Source: Bergeyella zoohelcum ATCC 43767 (GTDB lineage Bacteria > Bacteroidota > Bacteroidia > Flavobacteriales > Weeksellaceae). Taken from it: a DNA stretch of 64,000 bases. Made by a program: the position numbers and the translations under genes. Numbering within the stretch: the first letter of the stretch is position 1; each line of letters begins with the position of its first letter. Positions 17,080-25,451 of this stretch are shown piece after piece. The notes under the pieces were generated by a model. That model searched no databases and had not been told where the DNA came from. It saw only the letters and a list, made by a program, of their open reading frames with translations. The DNA lies in NCBI RefSeq assembly GCF_000301075.1, contig NZ_JH932293.1, forward strand, positions 668,344 through 732,343. The letters are read 5' to 3'.

Positions 17080-17087
17080 TATTTTTG
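17080..17087 (+). promoter_or_regulatory. folC -7 box TATTTTTG
   Basis: Exact TAnnTTTG ending 16 bp before the folC ATG. Confidence 0.55.
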
Positions 17088-17103
17088 CTTTTTACTTTTC
17101 ACA

Positions 17104-18342
17104 ATGACGAAAGAACAATACCAAAACGCCATTGAGTGGCTATTCGTACAAATGCCCAACTATCAAATTGATGGACAAAAAGCATACAAACCAGGCTTAG
17201 GTAATATCATTAAACTGTGTAACTTTTTTGGTAATCCACAAGCAACACTGAAAACCATTCATATTGGAGGCACCAACGGTAAAGGCTCCACCAGCAATAT
17301 GCTTGCTTCTATTCTACAGGAACAAGGCTATAAAGTAGGTCTCTACAATTCTCCTCATCTTATAGATTTTACTGAAAGAATCAAAGTAAATGGTAAAAAC
17401 GCAGAAAAAACATTCGTGTACGATTTTATTCAACGGCTAAAAAACCTCCCCGAAACTATTTTACCGTCTTTCTTTGAATTCACTACCATTATGGCATTTG
17501 AATATTTTCGTCAGCAAAATGTAGATTTTGCCATCATTGAAGTAGGACTTGGAGGCAGATTAGACTCCACTAATATTATCCAACCGATGATTTCCGCCAT
17601 CACCAATGTAGCCCTCGACCATCAAAATATTTTGGGCGAGACCATAGAAGAAATAGCGGCTGAAAAAGCGGGAATCATAAAGCCTCACACGCCCATTATT
17701 TCTGGAGACGAAAATCCTTTGGTAAAAAATATCATCCGAAAAAAAGCAGAAGAAAATACAGCCCAATGGATAGATGCTACCACGATTTCCCACCAATACG
17801 AAACCGATTTACAAGGAAAATACCAACAAAAAAATATCCGCGTAGCCATCGCACTGATAGAGGAATTAAAACGAATGGGCATTACTATTTCTGAATCTGC
17901 CATCATCCATGGACTCAAAAATGTGCAAAAAAACACAAATTTCATCGGAAGATGGTACGAATTCTCTCAACAACCACTTACCATATGTGATACGGGACAT
18001 AATCAGGCAGGATTAGAAGAAGTTTTCGCCCAACTCGAAACCATGCCTCAATACAAAAGAATGGTTTTAGGCTTTGTGAATGACAAAAAAATAGACGAAG
18101 TACTCCAAATACTTCCCAAAAATGCGGAATATTATTTCGTAAAACCCTCCATTTTTAGAGGCAGACCCCCCAAAGAATATGAAGAGCAACTGAAAAAATC
18201 AGGAATTAAGTACAAAATTTTTAATGAAGTAAACGAAGGATATCTCACTGCAAAACAAGAATGTATGGAAAATGAAATGATTTTCATCGGTGGAAGTAAC
18301 TTTGTAGTAGGAGATTTTTTAGAAAAAAATTTGGTGGTATAA
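17104..18342 (+). CDS. folC: Folylpolyglutamate / dihydrofolate synthase
   Basis: A 412-residue Mur-ligase-fold enzyme that adds glutamate to dihydropteroate and to folates. The P-loop GGTNGKGSTSN lies near 55-65; NSPHLIDFTERIKVNG, the Mg-binding VGLGGRLDSTN and the DHQNILG motif follow in the expected order. The C-terminal domain has the CDTGHNQAG motif. Length is normal. It is a single gene with its own promoter box; the tRNA-Val promoter lies 11 bp after its stop. Confidence 0.95.
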   Translation: MTKEQYQNAIEWLFVQMPNYQIDGQKAYKPGLGNIIKLCNFFGNPQATLKTIHIGGTNGKGSTSNMLASILQEQGYKVGLYNSPHLIDFTERIKVNGKNAEKTFVYDFIQRLKNLPETILPSFFEFTTIMAFEYFRQQNVDFAIIEVGLGGRLDSTNIIQPMISAITNVALDHQNILGETIEEIAAEKAGIIKPHTPIISGDENPLVKNIIRKKAEENTAQWIDATTISHQYETDLQGKYQQKNIRVAIALIEELKRMGITISESAIIHGLKNVQKNTNFIGRWYEFSQQPLTICDTGHNQAGLEEVFAQLETMPQYKRMVLGFVNDKKIDEVLQILPKNAEYYFVKPSIFRGRPPKEYEEQLKKSGIKYKIFNEVNEGYLTAKQECMENEMIFIGGSNFVVGDFLEKNLVV

Positions 18343-18352
18343 AAAATAGTCG

Positions 18353-18360
18353 TATATTTG
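18353..18360 (+). promoter_or_regulatory. -7 box TATATTTG for tRNA-Val genes
   Basis: Exact TAnnTTTG 32 bp upstream of the first tRNA-Val. Confidence 0.6.
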
Positions 18361-18392
18361 CACCACTCAAAACGAGTAATAAGACGAAAGTC

Positions 18393-18467
18393 GGGTTCTT
18401 AGCTCAGTTGGTTCAGAGCATCTGGTTTACACCCAGAGGGTCGGGGGTTCGAATCCCTCAGAACCCA
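18393..18467 (+). tRNA. tRNA-Val (anticodon TAC), copy 1
   Basis: 75 nt with acceptor GGGTTCT/AGAACCC, discriminator A, anticodon loop TTTACAC (anticodon TAC) and T-loop GGTTCGAATCC. The CCA end is not encoded (CAA follows). Identical to the copy 106 bp downstream. Confidence 0.96.
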
Positions 18468-18498
18468 CAAAAAGGAACGATACCTTTCAAAAAAAATC

Positions 18499-18573
18499 GG
18501 GTTCTTAGCTCAGTTGGTTCAGAGCATCTGGTTTACACCCAGAGGGTCGGGGGTTCGAATCCCTCAGAACCCA
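18499..18573 (+). tRNA. tRNA-Val (anticodon TAC), copy 2
   Basis: Sequence identical to copy 1, separated from it by 31 bp. A terminator follows 2 bp after its end, so the pair is probably one transcript. Confidence 0.96.
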
Positions 18574-18575
18574 CA

Positions 18576-18605
18576 AAACCTTAGCATAGTGCTAAGGTTT
18601 TTTTG
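18576..18605 (+). terminator. tRNA-Val terminator
   Basis: Perfect 10-bp stem AAACCTTAGC/GCTAAGGTTT with a 5-nt loop and a T-run. Confidence 0.9.
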
Positions 18606-18656
18606 TTTTTATAACAATTGACTTGCCAATTCATTTCGTCAGATTTACCATTTTCG

Positions 18657-18664
18657 TACCTTTG
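18657..18664 (+). promoter_or_regulatory. queD -7 box TACCTTTG
   Basis: Exact TAnnTTTG ending 4 nt before the queD ATG at 18669; it implies a leaderless mRNA and rules out the longer frame from 18618. Confidence 0.6.
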
Positions 18665-18668
18665 CACC

Positions 18669-19115
18669 ATGATTCGTATTACTAAGATATTCACTTTTGA
18701 AACTGCACATGTACTTTACAATTACGATGGCAAGTGTAAGAACATGCATGGACATTCTTATAAACTCTTTGTTACAGTAAAAGGGACTCCCATCAATGAT
18801 ATTAACCATTGTAAAAACGGAATGGTGATAGACTTTGGGGACATTAAAAGCATTGTAAAAGAAGAAATTGTAGATGCTTGGGATCATGCTGTTTTGGTAA
18901 ATGCTGCATCTCCACATGTAGATTTAGGTAAAGATTTGGAAACCAGGGGACACAAAGTAATATTTTGCCCCTATCAGCCTACCTGTGAAAATATGCTTTT
19001 AGATATTGCACAAAAAATTCAACGCAGGTTACCAGAGACCGTCTCTTTAGCCTATCTAAAACTCCACGAAACTGAAAATTCTTACGGTGAATGGTTTGCC
19101 GAAGACAATGAATAA
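18669..19115 (+). CDS. queD: 6-carboxytetrahydropterin synthase QueD (PTPS family)
   Basis: A 148-residue member of the 6-pyruvoyltetrahydropterin synthase family. The catalytic Cys and zinc His pair appear in CKNMHGHSY, with the first zinc His in FETAHVL. A further conserved segment is YQPTCENMLLDIAQKI, and the C-terminal LHETENSYGEW carries the substrate-binding Glu. The Cys-x3-HGH spacing fits QueD, which turns dihydroneopterin triphosphate into 6-carboxytetrahydropterin for queuosine; tgt in this window uses the pathway product. ATG 18669 is chosen from the promoter position and from the conserved start MIRITKIFTFETAH. Confidence 0.9.
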   Translation: MIRITKIFTFETAHVLYNYDGKCKNMHGHSYKLFVTVKGTPINDINHCKNGMVIDFGDIKSIVKEEIVDAWDHAVLVNAASPHVDLGKDLETRGHKVIFCPYQPTCENMLLDIAQKIQRRLPETVSLAYLKLHETENSYGEWFAEDNE

Positions 19116-19202
19116 AACTCATCTTTCATAAGATGTAGTTCTTATCAGAATCAAAAAAATGATTTATTAAAACCTACTTTCTAATCCATAATCACTTTTT
19201 CA

Positions 19203-19970
19203 ATGCATACCATTGAACTTCAATCAGGTAAAAAGGTATATTTCTGCTCTGATCATCACCTTGGTGCTCCTACTCCTGCACTGAGCAAGCCGAGAGAGCT
19301 GAAGTTTCTTTCATGGTTAAAAATGATAGAAAAAGACGCACAAGCCCTTTTCATCATGGGAGATTTGTTTGATTTCTGGCACGATTGGAAGTTTGTAGTT
19401 CCCAGAGGTTTCGTGAGAATATTAGGAAAACTTGCAGAGATGCAAGACCAAGGTATTCAGATTTATTTCTTCACGGGCAATCATGACCTTTGGGTGAGAG
19501 ATTATTTTGAAACAGAAATTGGATGCACTGTTTTCCAAAACAAACAAATATTTCATATTCAAGGTAAAAAAATGCTCTTAGCTCATGGTGACGGATTAGG
19601 CCCTGGAGACAAAGGCTATAAGAGGATGAAAAAACTTTTTACCCACCCATTGGCACAATGGGCTTTCCGATGGATACACCCTGATATTTCCATGAAGATA
19701 GCCACTTATCTTTCCACCCAAAATAAAATGATTTCGGGCAAAGAAGATGAAAAATTTTTAGGCGAAGACAAAGAGTTTCTGATTCAATATTGCAAAAAGA
19801 AATTAGAAACAGCCCATTATGATTATTTCATCTTCGGACACCGCCATCTTCCCATGGTATTAGATTTAAAAGAGAATACTTCTCAATACATTAACCTTGG
19901 CGATTGGATTTCCTATTTTACTTATGGGGAATTTTCAGAAAAATTTGAATTAAAGAAATTCGAAGGTTAA
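19203..19970 (+). CDS. UDP-2,3-diacylglucosamine diphosphatase (LpxH-like)
   Basis: A 255-residue calcineurin-type metallophosphoesterase. All metal-binding blocks are present: CSDHHLGAP, MGDLFDFWHDW, TGNHDLWV, LLAHGDGLG and FGHRHLP. The order and the FDFWHDW motif match LpxH and its Bacteroidota relatives, which cleave UDP-2,3-diacylglucosamine to lipid X in lipid A synthesis. The protein is slightly longer than E. coli LpxH, so I leave the symbol blank. IS copy 2 is inserted 9 bp after its stop. Confidence 0.85.
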   Translation: MHTIELQSGKKVYFCSDHHLGAPTPALSKPRELKFLSWLKMIEKDAQALFIMGDLFDFWHDWKFVVPRGFVRILGKLAEMQDQGIQIYFFTGNHDLWVRDYFETEIGCTVFQNKQIFHIQGKKMLLAHGDGLGPGDKGYKRMKKLFTHPLAQWAFRWIHPDISMKIATYLSTQNKMISGKEDEKFLGEDKEFLIQYCKKKLETAHYDYFIFGHRHLPMVLDLKENTSQYINLGDWISYFTYGEFSEKFELKKFEG

Positions 19971-20157
19971 CAATAAGTTTAAAAAAAGGCAATGTGGTAA
20001 AAAATGGTACTTTTATAATTGATAAAAAATGCTTATATTTCGCACATTGATTGGAAGAGGAAACAAGCTCTGCTGAGGAATAAGCGAGAAAAAGCGAATA
20101 GCTTTTACGAAGGTTACGAACATAGTTCATTGTCAGCAATACAATCAATGTTCAAAA

Positions 20158-20207
20158 CGATAGTTTTAGGGGTGAGTTTTTCTCACCCTTTTTTATTAAA
20201 ACTATCG
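20158..20207. terminator. IS-internal bidirectional hairpin (copy 2)
   Basis: Outer 11-bp stem CGATAGTTTTA/TAAAACTATCG; inner stem GGGTGAG/CTCACCC with TTTTT loop, then a T-run. It lies 25 bp after the transposase stop in the transposase's direction. Confidence 0.7.
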
Positions 20208-20232
20208 GATGAACCCTATGGCTAAAAAAACC

Positions 20233-21207
20233 TTATCCCCCTTGATTTTTAAAATATAAATACCATTTTATAAAGTTCTTTTTAGCCTCAAAACGAAGTC
20301 CTCTATGCAAGGTTAATTTCTCTTTCAAATGCGTAAAATAGGCTTCTAAACGATTGGTAGTATAAGGGATTTCACTATCTTTCAGATATGCAAACATATT
20401 GGGTAAGGCATTGATAATATGATAAGTAGCTAAGTGTAGATTTTTATGTTTAAACCACTGAAATCCAGATTCTTCATTCATTGATTTTTCTTCTATAAAA
20501 TATTGATTTTCAACATACCACTGGTAAAATCTATTTACCCAATCGTTAGCCTGTTCATTGGTTTTTAGATGCGTAATTTCTTTGGATAAACACAAAAGCT
20601 GTTGGCTAATAAAATGTTTTGGGCTACCACTTAAATAGTTCTTAATCTGTCGTTTAATATGCACTAAACATCTTTGGATAATCACCTCTGGAAACACCTT
20701 TTTTACCGCTCCTAAAATAGATTTATGCCCATCGCAGGTTACACTGTAAACTGCCACATTCAGCTTCTTTAAGTTTTCCAAATCTTGCTTTATATCACGA
20801 AGTTTTTCCTTGTTGGTTTGGCGGTAAAGTTGCACATATCGAATGTCATAATCGTAGTAGAGTATCAGGCATAATCCATTGGAAAAGTAGGTGCCATCAA
20901 TCAAGAGATGAACCTTTGTCTTGCTTTTGATGCTGAGGGTAGGAACTTGTGAAAGGTAATGTTTAAAGAGGTTTTGAAGGGTAGATTGGCTCATTGAGCT
21001 ATCCCTCGAAAGGGTTTTATAGACTTGCCTTTCCATTATCCATTTTCTGAACCAAATGAATTGATTTTTTCTTTTTACACCAATGTTTTTAATCGTAAAA
21101 TTTGCCTGACAATCTCCACATTGAAAGCGTTGTTTTCCATTTCTTTTTCCTTTTTTGATGATGTGATTAGAATCACAAACTGGACATTTTTTATTCGTTT
21201 TGGACAT
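20233..21207 (-). CDS. Transposase, zinc-ribbon/MULE type
   Basis: A 324-residue transposase. Residues 9-36 form a zinc ribbon (CPVCDS...CGDCQA) followed by a short DNA-binding region. The DDE core of the MULE/IS256 type follows: LLIDGTYF (first Asp), VTCDGHKSI (second Asp), the CLVHIKRQIK block with the C..H motif seen in IS256-type enzymes, and a Glu in NRLEAYF. The 8-bp target duplication also fits the IS256 group; the zinc ribbon suggests the IS1249 branch. Identical in copies 3 and 4. The start codon lies 3 nt from an 18-bp hairpin. Confidence 0.93.
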   Translation of the reverse strand: MSKTNKKCPVCDSNHIIKKGKRNGKQRFQCGDCQANFTIKNIGVKRKNQFIWFRKWIMERQVYKTLSRDSSMSQSTLQNLFKHYLSQVPTLSIKSKTKVHLLIDGTYFSNGLCLILYYDYDIRYVQLYRQTNKEKLRDIKQDLENLKKLNVAVYSVTCDGHKSILGAVKKVFPEVIIQRCLVHIKRQIKNYLSGSPKHFISQQLLCLSKEITHLKTNEQANDWVNRFYQWYVENQYFIEEKSMNEESGFQWFKHKNLHLATYHIINALPNMFAYLKDSEIPYTTNRLEAYFTHLKEKLTLHRGLRFEAKKNFIKWYLYFKNQGG

Positions 21208-21210
21208 AAA

Positions 21211-21250
21211 ATAAGAGTTATAATGAAACCACTTTCATTATAACTCTTAT
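21211..21250. promoter_or_regulatory. 18-bp hairpin at the transposase start (copy 2)
   Basis: Perfect inverted repeat ATAAGAGTTATAATGAAA-CCAC-TTTCATTATAACTCTTAT ending 3 nt before the transposase ATG. It is repeated in copies 3 (37702-37741) and 4 (43599-43638). It could hide the start from transcripts that enter from outside. Confidence 0.6.
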
Positions 21251-21309
21251 AAGTCTATAAAAGACAATGCTTTACAAGGTTTTTAAGCACCATTTTTTGT
21301 TATATTGTC

Positions 21310-21349
21310 TAAAAAAAAGAAAGCTACCTTGATAGGCAGCTTTCTTTTT
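21310..21349 (-). terminator. rpmB-rpmG operon terminator, hit by IS copy 2
   Basis: Stem AAAAAGAAAGCT/AGCTTTCTTTTT (21314-21325 with 21338-21349). The minus-strand U-tract coincides with the IS target duplication. Confidence 0.85.
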
Positions 21350-21372
21350 AGTATGAGAATCTTTTCAAAAGA

Positions 21373-21525
21373 TTATTTCTTTAAGAATGCATCTACATCA
21401 TCAGCATTCATTACTTTTTCTTCGAAAACATAAGCTCCAGTTTTAGGAGACTTTACCATTTTCACTACTTTCGTCATCTTTTTAGATGATCCATCTTTAA
21501 GCGTTGCTACTACTTTCTTTGCCAT
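21373..21525 (-). CDS. DUF4295 small protein
   Basis: A 50-residue basic protein reading MAKKVVATLKDGSSKKMTKV, then VKMVKSPKTGAYVFEEKVMN and ending DVDAFLKK. It matches my memory of DUF4295, a Bacteroidota family nearly always found directly after rpmG, as here (21 bp). It probably acts with the ribosome, by association only. It is the last gene of rpmB-rpmG-DUF4295. Confidence 0.9.
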   Translation of the reverse strand: MAKKVVATLKDGSSKKMTKVVKMVKSPKTGAYVFEEKVMNADDVDAFLKK

Positions 21526-21546
21526 TGTATGGTTCTTTAATAGTGA

Positions 21547-21729
21547 TTATTTAATTTCTTTGTGTACGGTTACTTTCTTCAAGAAAGGATTGTATTTTTT
21601 AAGTTCCAATCTTTCCGTAGTATTTTTCTTATTTTTAGTGGTAATATAACGGCTCATTCCTGGAACGCCGGCTTCTTTTTGCTCTGTACATTCCAATATT
21701 ACCTGTACTCTATTTCCTTTTTTTGCCAT
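21547..21729 (-). CDS. rpmG: 50S ribosomal protein bL33
   Basis: A 60-residue bL33. Conserved strands [10 protein letters not shown] and the ending [17 protein letters not shown] are clear. The first zinc-binding Cys pair is not kept (only one Cys, in ECTE), so this is the Cys-poor form that does not need zinc. It sits 8 bp after rpmB and 21 bp before the DUF4295 gene. Confidence 0.95.
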   Translation of the reverse strand: MAKKGNRVQVILECTEQKEAGVPGMSRYITTKNKKNTTERLELKKYNPFLKKVTVHKEIK

Positions 21730-21737
21730 GATTCCTA

Positions 21738-21977
21738 TTATTTTTTAATAAAACCGTTTCTCTTTGCTCTTTCTATCGCTTCCTCGATACCTATCTTATT
21801 GATTACTCTTAATCCATGAGCTGATACTTTTAGCGTTACGCTTTCTTCAGTCTCTGGAAGATAAAACTTTTTCTCCAACAAATTAATCTCAAAACGACGC
21901 TTCGTTTTGTTGTTGGCATGAGATACATGGTTCCCCACCATAGCTCTCTTTCCTGTTATTTGGCAAATTCTTGACAT
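21738..21977 (-). CDS. rpmB: 50S ribosomal protein bL28
   Basis: A 79-residue bL28 starting [20 protein letters not shown], followed by [11 protein letters not shown] and the C-terminal [19 protein letters not shown] 21977 is chosen over a frame 14 codons longer because it begins the conserved start, and a TAGTTTTG box lies 40 bp upstream. First gene of its operon. Confidence 0.96.
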   Translation of the reverse strand: MSRICQITGKRAMVGNHVSHANNKTKRRFEINLLEKKFYLPETEESVTLKVSAHGLRVINKIGIEEAIERAKRNGFIKK

Positions 21978-22016
21978 ATCTCGATGTTCTTTATTCGACT
22001 TAATTATTTGAGTGTG

Positions 22017-22024
22017 CAAAACTA
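22017..22024 (-). promoter_or_regulatory. -7 box TAGTTTTG for rpmB operon
   Basis: Exact TAnnTTTG on the minus strand, with a leader of about 33 nt to the rpmB ATG. Confidence 0.55.
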
Positions 22025-22100
22025 AGTAATATTTCTTACATATACAAATACTTATAAAAATATTTCTTGAAATTTATATTTTCAGTCTTCGTGAAAGGGG

Positions 22101-23726
22101 TTACCATTTAATTTTTTTTCTCACCCATTGAATCCATGTGTAGAAAATAATGAATCCCAGCACGAAAATAGCCACTCTCGAAATCCAGTCTCCTGTCTTT
22201 GTATAGAATGTATGCTCCTCATAAAGCTGTGCTTTAGAAAAAAGCGTGGTACGGTCTCCATATAGCGTATGCTCCTCTACTTCTCCTAAAGCATTAATCT
22301 TGGCAGACATACCACTATTGGCAGAACGAACAATTTCTCTACGCGTTTCTATGGCTCTCAGTCTGGCATAAGAAAGCAACTGCCTATGCCCCTCACTCAC
22401 CCCCCACCAACTGTCATTGGTAACAATGGCAAGGAGATTGGCTCCTTTTTTTACATATTCGGTAGTAAATTCACCATAAATACTTTCATAGCATATAATA
22501 GGGGCTGCCTTCATTTTATTGTAAGGATTGGCAAACACCATTCTTTCTTTATCTCTACCTAATGAAGCTATAGTACCTCCAAAATTCAGCATAGCATCCC
22601 CTAATATAGGTTTTAGCAAATGCATATATGGAAAAATCTCTACCCCAGGCACCAGCTTTCCTTTGTGATAAATCTCGGATAATCCGCTCTGAGTAATCTG
22701 TATGGCAGAGTTATAACTTTCAGCGGCATACTGATCATATTGATAGGCATTAGCGGGGGCTTCATCTATAGGAAAAACCCGATGGGTAGATAACCCCGCA
22801 ATAAACACCGACTTAGGATGCTGCCGAACAAACTCTTGAATACTTTTCAGTGTAACACTATTCCCTATTCCCTTTTCTGAATATGAGCCATACCCTGGAA
22901 GTGCCGTCTCAGGAGCAAGAAACACATCTATCTGACCTTTGGCATTCTCCGCAGCCAATGCCAAAAGTTCCTCGGTAATTTGTAATGAATCTTTGGTGTA
23001 TTTCTCAGTATAAGGATCTAATTCTGGCTGTAGCATGAGTACGCTAACCTCTCCTTTAGATTGAAAATCAAAGTGGTAATATTTATACCAAGAAATGAGC
23101 ATCGGTATTACCATAATACCTATATAGATACTTGCATTTTTGATGAGTTCTTTTCTGCTTCTTTCCGCTTGCCATATTCTAATCGTATAAAAAAGAAAAA
23201 CATTGGCTATCAATATCCATAATGAACCTCCCGTAGCCCCTAGCGTATCATACCACTGAATGAGCTTAGGATATTCAGCAAAAGCATTCCCCAGATTAAG
23301 CCACGGCCAAGTGAACTCCCACTCGAGATGAAACTTCTCAAATGCCATCCAGATACTTATCAAAAAAGCTAATCCCCAATAGGTTCCTTTCATTTTTTTG
23401 AAAAAAGAGTAAAAGGAAAATACCGAGGCATACAAAAGGCTATTCACCAATACAGGGAACAAAACCGCCATCAAGGAAGGGGTTCCGTCTGGACTCTGGG
23501 CATGATACAGCCAGCCTGTGGTTACCGCATTCCATATTAAAAATGTGAGATAGGAAAGCCCAAAAATTTTCCAGCCTTTATATTGAGTAGAAGAAAAAAG
23601 CCTAAGCTGATGTTCTGCTAATAATAAAGGGACAAGTGCAAAAAATATGAAAAATGGTATTCCGTAAGTAGGCCAAGAAAGGGATAAAAGAACCCCCGAA
23701 ATGAGAGACAAAATAAGATACTGCAT
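22101..23726 (-). CDS. lnt: Apolipoprotein N-acyltransferase
   Basis: A 541-residue inner-membrane enzyme that adds the third acyl chain to lipoproteins. Six or so N-terminal membrane segments precede a periplasmic nitrilase domain from about residue 230. The catalytic triad is present: Glu in APETALPGYG (near 270), Lys in HKGKLVPGVEIFPY (near 354) and Cys in PIICYESIYGE (near 412). A last membrane helix and a basic tail (RKKIKW) end the protein. Several lipoproteins in this window are likely substrates. It has its own promoter box. Confidence 0.95.
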   Translation of the reverse strand: MQYLILSLISGVLLSLSWPTYGIPFFIFFALVPLLLAEHQLRLFSSTQYKGWKIFGLSYLTFLIWNAVTTGWLYHAQSPDGTPSLMAVLFPVLVNSLLYASVFSFYSFFKKMKGTYWGLAFLISIWMAFEKFHLEWEFTWPWLNLGNAFAEYPKLIQWYDTLGATGGSLWILIANVFLFYTIRIWQAERSRKELIKNASIYIGIMVIPMLISWYKYYHFDFQSKGEVSVLMLQPELDPYTEKYTKDSLQITEELLALAAENAKGQIDVFLAPETALPGYGSYSEKGIGNSVTLKSIQEFVRQHPKSVFIAGLSTHRVFPIDEAPANAYQYDQYAAESYNSAIQITQSGLSEIYHKGKLVPGVEIFPYMHLLKPILGDAMLNFGGTIASLGRDKERMVFANPYNKMKAAPIICYESIYGEFTTEYVKKGANLLAIVTNDSWWGVSEGHRQLLSYARLRAIETRREIVRSANSGMSAKINALGEVEEHTLYGDRTTLFSKAQLYEEHTFYTKTGDWISRVAIFVLGFIIFYTWIQWVRKKIKW

Positions 23727-23746
23727 AAAACATTGTAATTAAGAAG

Positions 23747-23754
23747 CAAAATTA
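23747..23754 (-). promoter_or_regulatory. lnt -7 box TAATTTTG
   Basis: Exact TAnnTTTG on the minus strand ending 20 bp upstream of the lnt ATG. Confidence 0.55.
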
Positions 23755-23807
23755 CAATAAAGACATGAGAAAGTCAAAAAGCGAACAGCTGTAACAAGAT
23801 GATGAAA

Positions 23808-24653
23808 TTAATTAGCTTTGTGTAGCTTCCTTTCTGCCATCCATCGTTTTATTTTGAGTCCCAGAAGCACCAATAGATATTTCAGTTTACTTTGAGGATA
23901 ATGGTATTTTTTAGAAAAAATTTGCATGGCACCATAAAATCTTTCTAGATATACCTCATCTTTTACGGTGCTTTCTCCTTTGTAGTGAAGTACCGTGGAA
24001 GCCCCATAGTACCAGTTAGTATAACCATGCTGTAAAAAAGTATAGCATAAATCTATATCTTCTCCATACATAAAATACGCTTCATCTAATCCTCCTATTC
24101 TTTGGTATTTTTCTTTTTCGCATAGTAAATACGCACCTGTCACCACTTCCACAGGAGCAATGGCACTCTGAGGAATATCATTTCTATAATAGCCTCTAGC
24201 ATTTTGCTTTTTTGGAAAAAAAAGTTTGGTAAAAGAATCTGACAAGTTCGGAACTGAGCGTTTACTCTCAGGATGAAATTGATGATCTACATCTACCAAT
24301 CTTACACCGATACAGCCTAATTTTTCCTGTTTTTCAGCAAAATGAATTACCTTCTCTATAGAGTCATCTAAAAACTCTGTATCAGGATTGAGGAGAAGAA
24401 TATATTTACCATGTGCATGTTTTACCCCTAGATTATTCGCTTTAGAAAAACCTAAATTCTCATCAGAAACTAAAAAATTAGTTGAAGAAAATTGCGGAAT
24501 AAGTCTTTTCCAATCCTTGTTAGGAGAAGCGTTATCCACCACAATCACTTCATGAGTAATCCCCTTAGCAAATCTCTGTATAGAAAGCAAACACTGCTCT
24601 AGGTGCTGTGCTACATTATAGTGAACAATGATGATACTCAGGGTAACAGGCAT
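23808..24653 (-). CDS. Glycosyltransferase family 2, rhamnosyltransferase-like
   Basis: A 281-residue GT-A enzyme. It opens LSIIIVHYNVAQHLEQCLLS, has VVDNASPNKDW, the metal-binding LLNPDTEFLDD (NPD in place of DxD, as in WbbL/RfbN-type rhamnosyltransferases) and a conserved GGLDEAYFMYGEDIDLCYTF. The C-terminus is basic. It probably builds a surface polysaccharide or O-antigen; the acceptor cannot be told. Its start is 1 bp after the stop of the upstream glycosyltransferase. Confidence 0.88.
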   Translation of the reverse strand: MPVTLSIIIVHYNVAQHLEQCLLSIQRFAKGITHEVIVVDNASPNKDWKRLIPQFSSTNFLVSDENLGFSKANNLGVKHAHGKYILLLNPDTEFLDDSIEKVIHFAEKQEKLGCIGVRLVDVDHQFHPESKRSVPNLSDSFTKLFFPKKQNARGYYRNDIPQSAIAPVEVVTGAYLLCEKEKYQRIGGLDEAYFMYGEDIDLCYTFLQHGYTNWYYGASTVLHYKGESTVKDEVYLERFYGAMQIFSKKYHYPQSKLKYLLVLLGLKIKRWMAERKLHKAN

Positions 24654-24654
24654 T

Positions 24655-25446
24655 TCAGATATTCGTTTTATTTCTAAAGCGTAAAAATAAATATTTCATT
24701 TGATACAATAATGAATAAAAAAAACTTTCTACCTTAGAAATGATTTTTTGTTCTTCTAAGCGTTGAAGATTTTGCTGAAAGCCTTTTGCCATAGCAGATA
24801 AGTCAGCTGAAAGCCCTGATGCTCCGAAACTTTTTTTTCCACCTCCTGCTGTAATAAGATTTTCATCCCAAATTCCCATGGTAAAAAATCGGGAAATCAT
24901 CAGCCACAGATAATGATCTTCGGCATGTCTTTGCCCTTCTACAAAATCACCTGTTTTTTCTAAGATTTTCTTTTTAAAAATCACAGTAGAGGGCTGAATT
25001 TCATTCCGAAAAAGCATTTGACGAAAAGAAACAGGAGCATATCCCTTTGCATTTACCTTATAAGGAAAAAGTAATTTCTGCGGATGCCTTCTACACGCTA
25101 AGAAGTCTAAATGAAATTCTCTCATTTTCTGAAGCTGAATTTTTGTTTTTTCAGAATGCCAAACATCATCGGCATCTAAAAAAGCAATATACTCCCCTTT
25201 TGCCATTTTCATACCCACATTCCTTGCCGATGCCACACCTTGATTGGTTTGATGGATTAAATAAATAGGAAAATGCGGATACTGTGCCTGGATCTTTTCT
25301 ATAACGGCATGTCCTTGATCGGTACTGCCATCGTTCACGCAGATAACTTCCATACGGTCTATCCCCTGCTGATGGATAGCAGAAAGAATGGCCTTTTGTA
25401 TCGTGTTTTCGGCATTGTAAAAAGGAATAATGATAGATACTTGCAT
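24655..25446 (-). CDS. Glycosyltransferase family 2
   Basis: A 263-residue GT-A family-2 enzyme. MQVSIIIPFYNAENTIQKAI begins the nucleotide-binding fold; VNDGSTDQG and the metal-binding DADD in IAFLDADDVW are intact, with the acceptor-side ED in RHAEDHYLW. Sugar and acceptor are unknown. It is in an operon: recR 5 bp upstream, another GT2 1 bp downstream. No other polysaccharide genes are nearby. Confidence 0.88.
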   Translation of the reverse strand: MQVSIIIPFYNAENTIQKAILSAIHQQGIDRMEVICVNDGSTDQGHAVIEKIQAQYPHFPIYLIHQTNQGVASARNVGMKMAKGEYIAFLDADDVWHSEKTKIQLQKMREFHLDFLACRRHPQKLLFPYKVNAKGYAPVSFRQMLFRNEIQPSTVIFKKKILEKTGDFVEGQRHAEDHYLWLMISRFFTMGIWDENLITAGGGKKSFGASGLSADLSAMAKGFQQNLQRLEEQKIISKVESFFYSLLYQMKYLFLRFRNKTNI

Positions 25447-25451
25447 GCGTA

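Larger units (their letters stand above)
19988..21309 (-). mobile_element. IS copy 2, complete (IS256/IS1249-like), 1322 bp
   Basis: Imperfect terminal inverted repeats of about 25 bp (GGCAATGTGGTAAAAAATGG at the left; GACAATATAACAAAAAATGG read inward from the right). Flanked by the 8-bp duplication TAAAAAAA at 19980-19987 and 21310-21317. The target is the U-tract of the rpmB-operon terminator. It carries one transposase gene on the minus strand, an 18-bp hairpin before it, and a 240-bp non-coding tail after it. Confidence 0.95.

Noticed and set aside
18393-18605. Tandem tRNA-Val as an integration site
   Set aside because: No integrase, no partial tRNA repeat downstream and no foreign genes follow. 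It is a simple tandem duplication with one terminator.
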